Shown here one piece after another: positions 1-4,417 of a stretch of DNA of 6,027 bases. The stretch covers positions 5,174-11,200 of the forward strand of contig NHDX01000034.1 in NCBI GenBank assembly GCA_002171675.1. Direction: 5' to 3'. Both the position numbers and the translations under genes were made by a program. The notes under the pieces are model-generated. The model was not told the origin of the DNA. It saw nothing but the letters and a program-made list of their open reading frames with translations, and ran no database searches. How positions within the stretch are numbered: position 1 is the stretch's first letter; each line of letters opens with the position of its first letter. Origin of the DNA: Chloroflexi bacterium TMED70 (GTDB taxonomy: Bacteria; Chloroflexota; Dehalococcoidia; Lucifugimonadales; Lucifugimonadaceae).

Positions 1-93
1 TTAATTTTTCCCAGGAATTAAAGACTTGATCAATATCTTAACTGGAAGTAATAGAATCTTTACTGGTAATAAAATTATTTTTATAAAAAGCAT
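1..93 (-). CDS. Doubtful 30-residue hydrophobic peptide with a heptad repeat
   Basis: A short frame opens with ATG seven bases after the lipoprotein stop and ends in TAA exactly at the window edge. The product is almost wholly hydrophobic with spaced lysines. It contains a 7-residue repeat, LPVKILL followed by LPVKILI, and ends in SLIPGKN. No Shine-Dalgarno sequence is visible, and I recognise no family. The close spacing would allow translational coupling to the lipoprotein. The frame is open only back to a TAG at 112-114, so it could also be the remnant of a longer, frameshifted lipoprotein tail. The internal repeat is the only argument that it is more than a chance frame. Confidence 0.25.
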   Translation of the reverse strand: MLFIKIILLPVKILLLPVKILIKSLIPGKN

Positions 94-100
94 TTCAATT

Positions 101-247
101 CTAAGTTCGTTCTAAAATACTATTTATTGTAATGTGCGAGTTATGATCATTAAGGTTGTGACTCAAGTCATCATGACTATGGCTACATGCTACAAATAAT
201 AAGCTGAACGAAGATAAATATAATAAGATGTTTAATGATTTTTTCAT
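101..247 (-). CDS. Small histidine-rich lipoprotein
   Basis: The 48-residue product starts MKKSLNILLYLSS, with a Lys-Lys N-region and a hydrophobic core over residues 5-19. A lipobox, LFVAC, places the lipidated cysteine at position 21. The mature part is only 28 residues and begins CSHSHDDLSHNLNDHNSH, with five histidines (23, 25, 30, 35, 38) interleaved with Asp and Asn. A signal peptide and lipobox this regular are unlikely to arise by chance. The histidines suggest binding of a transition metal such as Zn, Cu, Ni or Co, but that is inference. No good ribosome site precedes the ATG. It diverges from amt across a 134-base spacer. It may be a complete small lipoprotein or the start of a larger one truncated by the TAG at 101-103. 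I do not recognise the family. Confidence 0.55.
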   Translation of the reverse strand: MKKSLNILLYLSSFSLLFVACSHSHDDLSHNLNDHNSHITINSILERT

Positions 248-319
248 TTTCTATAATTTTACATAATCATCATAAAATATGAAACCTCATCCCAGAAAAT
301 TTTTTTCATATTAATAGAG

Positions 320-346
320 TTAACATTTTTGAAACATTTTTATAAC
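320..346 (+). promoter_or_regulatory. Candidate GlnR-like operator: three half-sites at 11-bp pitch
   Basis: TTAAC (320-324), GAAAC (331-335) and ATAAC (342-346) are each separated by exactly six bases, both times ATTTTT. The arrangement matches the a-site/b-site pattern gTnAC-n6-GaAAc-n6 described for the OmpR-family nitrogen regulator GlnR of actinomycetes, whose targets include amt-glnK operons. The first and third half-sites lack only the leading G. A possible fourth position (353-357, TAATA) matches poorly. An 11-bp pitch places all sites on one DNA face. Other OmpR/PhoB-family regulators use similar spacing, so the identity of the regulator is inference. Confidence 0.45.
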
Positions 347-359
347 AAAATGTAATAAT
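329..359 (+). promoter_or_regulatory. Possible amt-glnK promoter
   Basis: A TTGAAA at 329-334 lies 18 bases upstream of TAATAA at 353-358. A TG at 351-352 could support the shifted hexamer AATAAT at 354-359 as an extended -10. Transcription would start near 366, giving a leader of about 16 bases that contains the ribosome site. The -35 overlaps the GAAAC half-site of the presumed operator, so the regulator would act at or next to the polymerase site. The region is very AT-rich, so hexamers of this quality occur by chance. No sigma-54 -24/-12 element is seen. Confidence 0.35.
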
Positions 360-370
360 AAGAATTTTAA

Positions 371-376
371 GGGGGA
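371..376 (+). promoter_or_regulatory. Ribosome binding site of amt
   Basis: A purine run, GGGGGA, sits five bases before the ATG at 382. It is one of the strongest G-runs in this AT-rich window and fixes the start of the ammonium channel gene. Confidence 0.7.
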
Positions 377-381
377 TATTT

Positions 382-1569
382 ATGGATTCTGGTTCAATAG
401 CGTGGATGTTAACTTGCTCTGCTTTAGTACTCTTGATGACTCCAGGTCTTGCTTTCTTTTATGGCGGATTAGTCAGAAGAAAAAATGTTGTTTCAACAAT
501 AATGTATTCATTTATTTGTATGGGGCTTGTTAGTGTTATTTGGGTACTTTGGGGTTATACTCTTTCATTTGGAGAGGGCGGAGGCAATCTTATAGGGAGC
601 TTAAATAATTTCGCATTACGAGGTGTAGACTCTCCTGATGATCAAGTATTTGCTATATTCCAAATGATGTTTGCAATTATTACTCCTGCTCTAATTACAG
701 GAGCTTTTTGTGAAAGATTTAAATTTAAGACATATATGATCTTTTTAGTACTCTGGATAACATTTGTTTATGCACCAATTGCACATTGGGTATGGGATTC
801 TAACGGTTGGTTATTCAAAAGAGGTGCTCTTGATTTTGCAGGTGGTGCTGTAGTTCATATTAATGCAGGTATGGCTGCTATTGCTGCTGCAGCTTTAGTA
901 GGTAGAAGAAGAAACATAGAAAGAGGTGTCGAGCCTCACAATGTTCCTTATGTAATATTAGGAGCTTCGATCTTGTGGTTTGGATGGTTTGGATTTAATG
1001 CAGGATCAGGATTAGCTGCAGATGGTTTAGCTGTTTCAGCATTTCTTGTAACAAATACTTGTGCTGCAACTGCAATGATGATCTGGGTTATACTCGGAAT
1101 GTTTCATGGAGGGAAAGTTAGTGGAGTTGGTGCAGCTACCGGTGCGATTGCAGGTTTAGCTACAATAACACCTGCTTCAGGATTCATAGGTGTTGAATCT
1201 TCTCTTTATCTAGGAATTATTACAGGGATAATAACTTTCTATGCTGTTTATTTCAAGAGTAAAGTGAATCTTGATGATGCTTTAGATGTATTTGCCGTTC
1301 ATGGTATTGGAGGAATTGTGGGATTAATTGGAACAGGAATATTTGCTACTAACGGAGGTCTAATTAATGGTTCATCAGACCTTCTCATAGAAAACTTTAT
1401 AATGATTGTTTCAACCGTAGCATATTCATTAATTGTAAGTATAGTTATCCTTAAGATTTTAGATATGATCCCAGGCTTAGGTCTTAGATCAGAAGAAAAT
1501 GAAGAAGATCAAGGATTAGACTTAAGCGATCATAGCGAAAGAGGTTATGTCGCTGATGGAGCTGATTAG
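382..1569 (+). CDS. amtB: Ammonium transporter (Amt family)
   Basis: This inner-membrane channel takes up ammonium, recruiting NH4+ and conducting it through a hydrophobic pore as a trimer. The 395-residue product fits the family's length and about 11 membrane helices; there is no cleavable signal peptide, and helix 1 begins near residue 6. Family landmarks are present: FFYGGLVRRKN (25-35), QMMFAIITPALITGAFCER (94-112), AHWVW (134-138), and LDFAGG followed by VVHINAG (150-163). These give the recruitment aspartate D151 and pore histidine H159. GWFGFNAGS (201-209) and DVFAVHGIGGIVG (302-314) add the second pore histidine, H307. The cytosolic tail contains GLDLSDHSERGY (378-389), the conserved segment through which P-II controls the channel. 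The next gene encodes P-II, so the two form the standard amt-glnK pair. The upstream operator-like repeats suggest nitrogen control. Confidence 0.97.
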   Translation: MDSGSIAWMLTCSALVLLMTPGLAFFYGGLVRRKNVVSTIMYSFICMGLVSVIWVLWGYTLSFGEGGGNLIGSLNNFALRGVDSPDDQVFAIFQMMFAIITPALITGAFCERFKFKTYMIFLVLWITFVYAPIAHWVWDSNGWLFKRGALDFAGGAVVHINAGMAAIAAAALVGRRRNIERGVEPHNVPYVILGASILWFGWFGFNAGSGLAADGLAVSAFLVTNTCAATAMMIWVILGMFHGGKVSGVGAATGAIAGLATITPASGFIGVESSLYLGIITGIITFYAVYFKSKVNLDDALDVFAVHGIGGIVGLIGTGIFATNGGLINGSSDLLIENFIMIVSTVAYSLIVSIVILKILDMIPGLGLRSEENEEDQGLDLSDHSERGYVADGAD

Positions 1570-1570
1570 C

Positions 1571-1578
1571 AAAAGGAG
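1571..1578 (+). promoter_or_regulatory. Ribosome binding site of glnK
   Basis: AAAAGGAG lies six bases before the ATG at 1585, inside the 15-base gap after the amt stop. The same AAAAGGAGTTAATT stretch precedes the SDR gene on the other strand, which suggests this is the host's preferred ribosome site. Confidence 0.75.
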
Positions 1579-1584
1579 TTAATT

Positions 1585-1938
1585 ATGATAAGAATTGATG
1601 CAGTCGTAAGACCTGAAAGAGTAAATATAGTACTTGAGGCAATGGCAGCAGCAGGATGCACTGGATTTACATATGGAAATGTAACAGGTAGAGGAACTCA
1701 GCAAGGCGTTGAAGTCTTTACTGGAAGAGGCAGCTCAACTGCTAACAGAGTTTCACTTCCTAAAGTTATGATCACAGCAGTTGTAGAAACTTCCATAAAA
1801 AAGAAAGTTATAGATGCTATAGTATCTGCTGCAAAAACTAGTAAAAATGGTGAAATTGGAGACGGAAAGATCTTTGTATCAGAAGTATCTGATGTTATTA
1901 GAGTTAGAACTGGAGATACTGGTTCAAAAGCTTTGTAA
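1585..1938 (+). CDS. glnK: P-II nitrogen regulatory protein, GlnK type, with atypical T-loop
   Basis: P-II proteins are small trimers that bind ATP or ADP and 2-oxoglutarate and report nitrogen status; the GlnK type plugs the Amt channel through its T-loop. The 117-residue product has the expected core: MIRIDAVVRPERV at the start, GRGTQQG at the T-loop base with Q39 (the Gln that helps bind Mg-ATP and 2-oxoglutarate), the B-loop ending GEIGDGKIFV (89-98), and the C-terminal IRVRTGDTG (105-113). The T-loop is unusual: the stretch GRGSSTANRVSLPK (47-60) replaces the usual RGAEYxVDFLPK. It is two residues longer and lacks the tyrosine (Tyr51) that is uridylylated or adenylylated in other bacteria. 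The B-loop has about three extra residues before IGDGK. Control by nucleotide and 2-oxoglutarate binding alone is therefore likely (inference). Its place right after amt supports the channel-regulating role. Confidence 0.95.
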   Translation: MIRIDAVVRPERVNIVLEAMAAAGCTGFTYGNVTGRGTQQGVEVFTGRGSSTANRVSLPKVMITAVVETSIKKKVIDAIVSAAKTSKNGEIGDGKIFVSEVSDVIRVRTGDTGSKAL

Positions 1939-1942
1939 TTTA

Positions 1943-1986
1943 TAAGTTTTCGATTTGTCTATATTAGAGGTCAAATCGAAAACTTA
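1943..1986 (+). terminator. Hairpin after amt-glnK, probable terminator
   Basis: A perfect 15-bp inverted repeat, TAAGTTTTCGATTTG (1943-1957) and CAAATCGAAAACTTA (1972-1986), encloses a 14-base loop. It begins five bases after the glnK stop. The stem is long but AT-rich, and what follows (AAATTATTGTTTTATAAATTT) is a broken U-run rather than a classic tract. It may terminate the operon, protect the 3' end of the mRNA, or do both. Confidence 0.65.
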
Positions 1987-2045
1987 AATTATTGTTTTAT
2001 AAATTTAGCTATTTAAACCCCTTCCTTCTTTTTGGTAAAATTCAG

Positions 2046-2051
2046 TATAAA
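2046..2051 (+). promoter_or_regulatory. Possible -10 element of the 110-residue gene
   Basis: TATAAA lies 14 bases before the ATG at 2066, with no convincing -35 hexamer at the right distance. If used, transcription would start about seven bases before the ATG. That would leave an almost leaderless message, in line with the missing ribosome site. Confidence 0.25.
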
Positions 2052-2065
2052 TACTTTGAATTTTT

Positions 2066-2398
2066 ATGATTAATTTTAGTGAAAATAAGTTACCCGTTAT
2101 TGCTGGTATATCTATTATTATTGTTATTATCTTCTTTCATGCTTGGTTTTCTTCTTATGTAGGAGTAGAGGATTGGCAAAGACCTACGCCGGTTCCAGAT
2201 ACTCTTGAAAATCCATACTTTTGGCCACCAGGAGTTAATTATTTAGGTACACCTGTACCTGGAGATCAAAAAATTGATCCGTTTAGACAACAGGTTATAG
2301 ATGATTATAAAAAATTTATGCAAAAGCGTAGAGACGTGTATAAGGAATGGAAATCTAAGAAAAATTTTAAACCTTCTAATGTAACTATAGATAATTAA
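2066..2398 (+). CDS. Hypothetical one-pass membrane protein
   Basis: I do not recognise this 110-residue protein. Residues 9-27 form a single hydrophobic segment (VIAGISIIIVIIFFHAW) after a short polar N-terminus. Next comes a segment rich in proline and aromatics (36-67) with TPVP twice (41-44 and 62-65), and then a basic, probably helical tail (72-102) such as YKKFMQKRRDVYKEWKSKK. The positive-inside rule does not settle its orientation: if the tail is cytosolic, its basic face could contact membrane or RNA; if exported, it would be an anchored periplasmic peptide. The start is the first ATG after an in-frame TGA at 2057-2059, and no Shine-Dalgarno sequence precedes it. It stands alone between the glnK hairpin and a convergent gene whose stop it overlaps. 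Its regular composition argues for a real gene. Confidence 0.7.
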   Translation: MINFSENKLPVIAGISIIIVIIFFHAWFSSYVGVEDWQRPTPVPDTLENPYFWPPGVNYLGTPVPGDQKIDPFRQQVIDDYKKFMQKRRDVYKEWKSKKNFKPSNVTIDN

Positions 2399-3255
2399 AT
2401 GTTGTAAATTCTTTCTGAATTTTTATAAAAGAAAAGCTCACTTTCAGATTTGGAAAAATTTTCAGTTAATTTTATATAGGATTCAATAACTTTTTTATAA
2501 CTACTGTATAAACTATCAACAGGCCAATTAGTAGCAAAAATAGATCTTTCAAAACCAAAAAGTTCCAAACAAGAATAGACATAAGGTTTTATAGAATCAA
2601 TTGTCCAATTGTGATCTCCCATTCCTAAACCAGAAATTTTACAAATTATATTTTCTATATTAGATATCTTATTCATACCTTCTAACCAATTATTAAAATA
2701 TTCTTTGGTTCTAAAATCTGGATTCCCTGCACGATCTAGAACTATAGTTATGTTAGGGAAACTTTTTGCAAGATCAGCTAAATTATCCATCTCATCCCAT
2801 CTAGCTGCTATGCTTGAAATCAATCCATATTCTTCATGTAACTTAAAGCCTGAACGGAAATCATCATTTATTAAATAATTTCCATAAGAAAAATCTCTTA
2901 TACCTTTGAAATGAGGATATATTAAGTGCTTTTCAATAACCTCTCTTGCATTATCAGCCCTTAAATCAACATGTCCTACTATTGCGTTTGGGATCTCATA
3001 ATTACTATATATTTCTTCTAACCATTTAGTTTCTTCAACAGGATCTTTTGATCCTATTGCTGCCTGAACATGAATCATTTTTTTCATTCCTAGTGGCTTA
3101 GCCTCATTAATAAAATCATTTGCTAAATAATTTCTATTCCCTAATTCCCTAAGAGGTAAATCTTCATCAGGCTGCCAATGACCGTAGTGAAGTGTAGGAT
3201 GTTTCATGTCATAAAGATGAACATGAGAATCTATAAATTTAAATTTATCAGTCAA
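2395..3255 (-). CDS. COG3618 amidohydrolase-fold hydrolase, probable sugar lactonase
   Basis: This is a TIM-barrel protein of the amidohydrolase_2 group. COG3618 includes L-fucono-1,5-lactonase and fungal L-rhamnono-1,4-lactonase, which open sugar lactones to aldonates. Numbered from the TTG at 3255 (286 residues), it shows the N-terminal HxH (H11, H13 in FIDSHVHLYD), IHVQA (61-65), GHVDLR (94-99), FKGIRDF (116-122), KISGLG (206-211) and TNWPVDSLYSSY (242-253), all typical of the group. The usual LDHxGxP motif reads LDRAGNP (173-179), with Arg175 replacing the common histidine. I prefer TTG 3255 to the upstream ATG at 3270 because GGTGGAG lies six bases before the TTG, whereas the ATG has only a distant AGG. 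With TTG the overlap with the SDR gene is 8 bases. Its place behind a mutarotase and a dehydrogenase supports a lactonase role, but another carboxylic ester or lactone substrate is possible. Confidence 0.85.
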   Translation of the reverse strand: MTDKFKFIDSHVHLYDMKHPTLHYGHWQPDEDLPLRELGNRNYLANDFINEAKPLGMKKMIHVQAAIGSKDPVEETKWLEEIYSNYEIPNAIVGHVDLRADNAREVIEKHLIYPHFKGIRDFSYGNYLINDDFRSGFKLHEEYGLISSIAARWDEMDNLADLAKSFPNITIVLDRAGNPDFRTKEYFNNWLEGMNKISNIENIICKISGLGMGDHNWTIDSIKPYVYSCLELFGFERSIFATNWPVDSLYSSYKKVIESYIKLTENFSKSESELFFYKNSERIYNI

Positions 3256-4012
3256 TTGTAGCTCCACCATCTATTACTATTTGAGAACCTGTCATAAAAG
3301 AAGATTCTTTTGAAGCTAAGAAAAGAGCTCCATATGCAATTTCTATTGGTTTTCCATTCCTTTTTAACATTGAATCATTTGCAAAATCTTCATAAGCTTT
3401 TTCAGGATCTAGTCCCAGAGATTTAATATGCTGGTCACTAGCTCTTGTTCTTATAGAACCAGGACAGATTGAGTTTACTCTAATATTATATTTTGATAAA
3501 TCCATTGCCAAACATTTGGATAACTGAATAACTGCACCTTTAGAAGTGTTATATGGTACAAAATCAGGCTGTGCTATAAATGAAGAAACTGAAGCTATAT
3601 TTATAATTGAACTGTCACTATTCTTTTTTAAGGATTCCAAAGATTTTTGTACACAGTTTGCATAACCTATAACATTCACCCCTAAAACTTTACCCCAATC
3701 ATCTTGAGTTACATGTTCAATATTTCCAAATACAAAAGCCGCAGCATTATTAACTAATATATTAATATCTCCATACTTTTCTACTGAATTACTAACCATT
3801 CTTTCTACTGAATCTATTTTTGATGTATCTACATTTATATACGTAGCTTCACCACCATCACTCTTAATCATTTCTACAGTTTCATTCCCTGTATCTTCTT
3901 CTATCTCAGCAACAATGACATTAGCACCTTCTTTTGCAAATAATATTGCTGTCGCTCTACCTATACCATTTCCACTGCCAGTGACTATTGCGGTCCTATT
4001 ATTTAATCTCAT
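3248..4012 (-). CDS. SDR-family NAD-dependent dehydrogenase, probable L-rhamnose or L-fucose dehydrogenase
   Basis: This is a classical short-chain dehydrogenase/reductase of 254 residues in the cytosol. It shows the cofactor motif TGSGNGIG (11-18), an acidic residue at the end of strand 2 (E36 in VIVAEI) that favours NAD over NADP, NNAA (88-91), the catalytic set N113, S141, Y154 and K158 (YNTSK), and PGSIRT (184-189). The C-terminal SQIVIDGGATID is typical. The substrate cannot be read from the sequence. Between a RhaM-type mutarotase and a COG3618 lactonase-like gene, oxidation of an L-6-deoxyaldose to its lactone is the most economical reading; oxidation of a 2-keto-3-deoxy acid, the later SDR step of the fucose route, is an alternative. 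An excellent AAAAGGAG precedes the ATG by nine bases, and the gap to the mutarotase stop is 21 bases. The last bases overlap the next gene, which suggests coupled translation. Confidence 0.92.
   Translation of the reverse strand: MRLNNRTAIVTGSGNGIGRATAILFAKEGANVIVAEIEEDTGNETVEMIKSDGGEATYINVDTSKIDSVERMVSNSVEKYGDINILVNNAAAFVFGNIEHVTQDDWGKVLGVNVIGYANCVQKSLESLKKNSDSSIINIASVSSFIAQPDFVPYNTSKGAVIQLSKCLAMDLSKYNIRVNSICPGSIRTRASDQHIKSLGLDPEKAYEDFANDSMLKRNGKPIEIAYGALFLASKESSFMTGSQIVIDGGATID
3262..3268 (-). promoter_or_regulatory. Ribosome site that decides a TTG start of the lactonase gene
   Basis: On the minus strand GGTGGAG occupies 3268-3262, with six bases before the TTG at 3255. The G of the alternative ATG at 3270-3268 is itself the first base of this purine run, so the upstream ATG is probably a by-product of the ribosome site and not the start. 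Confidence 0.6.
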
Positions 4013-4033
4013 AAATTAACTCCTTTTGATTTA

Positions 4034-4357
4034 TTAATCCAAATGAAAAACTTCTTCTATTTCAATCATCGATTGATCAGGTGCTGCACCTTCAGGTATT
4101 TCAAAAAAAGGCGCCATAAGTTTTTGCCACCGTTCATTAACTTCTTCCTTTGACATTCCAGATAATGAATCAGAAAATGATTTTTCAGCTTCAAAATATC
4201 CAAACATTAAGCCATCTTTTCTCATAAATAAGCTATAGTTATTCCATCCATTATTTTTGAGTGCAGATTTCATTTCAGGCCATACATCTCTATGATACTT
4301 TTTATACTCATCAAGATGATTCTCTTTTACTTTTAATATAAATCCTACTCTTTTCAA
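4034..4357 (-). CDS. rhaM: L-rhamnose mutarotase family protein (DUF718/RhaM)
   Basis: RhaM-type enzymes interconvert the alpha and beta anomers of L-rhamnose; relatives act on L-fucose. They are small cytosolic dimers of about 104 residues with a ferredoxin-like fold. Read from TTG 4357 the product has 107 residues, starts MKRVGFILKV, and shows the signature DEYKKYHRDVWPEM (16-29) with Y18, H22 and W26, then NNYSLF (39-44), ERWQKLM (75-81) and the closing IEEVFHLD. These align well with E. coli RhaM, including the catalytic-site Tyr and His. The frame is open to a second TTG at 4369, but GGAG at 4367-4364 overlaps that codon and lies six bases before TTG 4357, so I chose the inner start. It is the first gene of a three-gene unit with the SDR and hydrolase genes. 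Rhamnose and fucose cannot be told apart here, so the symbol names the family. Confidence 0.88.
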   Translation of the reverse strand: MKRVGFILKVKENHLDEYKKYHRDVWPEMKSALKNNGWNNYSLFMRKDGLMFGYFEAEKSFSDSLSGMSKEEVNERWQKLMAPFFEIPEGAAPDQSMIEIEEVFHLD

Positions 4358-4363
4358 TAAAAT

Positions 4364-4367
4364 CTCC
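4364..4367 (-). promoter_or_regulatory. Ribosome site that decides a TTG start of the mutarotase gene
   Basis: GGAG at 4367-4364 stands six bases from the TTG at 4357-4355. The longer reading from TTG 4369 would have no ribosome site, because this GGAG lies within its first two codons. Confidence 0.6.
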
Positions 4368-4387
4368 AATAATCTTTTTTATAAATG

Positions 4388-4416
4388 ATTATATTCTAGA
4401 AAAGTATGGTTATTAC
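4388..4416 (-). promoter_or_regulatory. Possible promoter of the mutarotase-SDR-lactonase unit
   Basis: A perfect TATAAT reads on the minus strand from 4393 to 4388. Transcription would start near 4381, with a leader of about 24 bases ending in GGAG and the TTG start. The -35 region 17 bases further up (4416-4411) reads GTAATA, a poor match, so an activator may be needed. The 60-base gap between the dehydrogenase stop and the mutarotase start is the longest spacer on this strand, which supports a separate promoter here. Confidence 0.4.
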
Positions 4417-4417
4417 T

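Noticed and set aside
279..314. Plus-strand ATG frame of 11 codons in the spacer before amt
   Set aside because: Too short, with no ribosome site and no recognisable leader-peptide features.
248..381. Sigma-54 promoter for the nitrogen operon
   Set aside because: No TGGCAC-N5-TTGC-like element is present in the spacer, so enteric-style NtrC/sigma-54 control is not supported.
1943..1986. The inverted repeat as a CRISPR repeat or an insertion-sequence end
   Set aside because: A single palindrome with no repeat-spacer series, no transposase frame and no target duplication nearby.
3268..3270. ATG as the start of the COG3618 hydrolase
   Set aside because: It overlaps the GGTGGAG box that is ideally placed for TTG 3255 and has no ribosome site of its own at a good distance. 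It cannot be fully excluded.
4367..4369. TTG 4369 as the start of the mutarotase
   Set aside because: It overlaps the GGAG that serves TTG 4357, and the four extra residues are not part of the family's usual N-terminus.
4370..4417. A small gene or terminator between the dehydrogenase stop and the mutarotase unit
   Set aside because: No open frame with a ribosome site and no GC-containing hairpin. Only the TATAAT-like element stands out.
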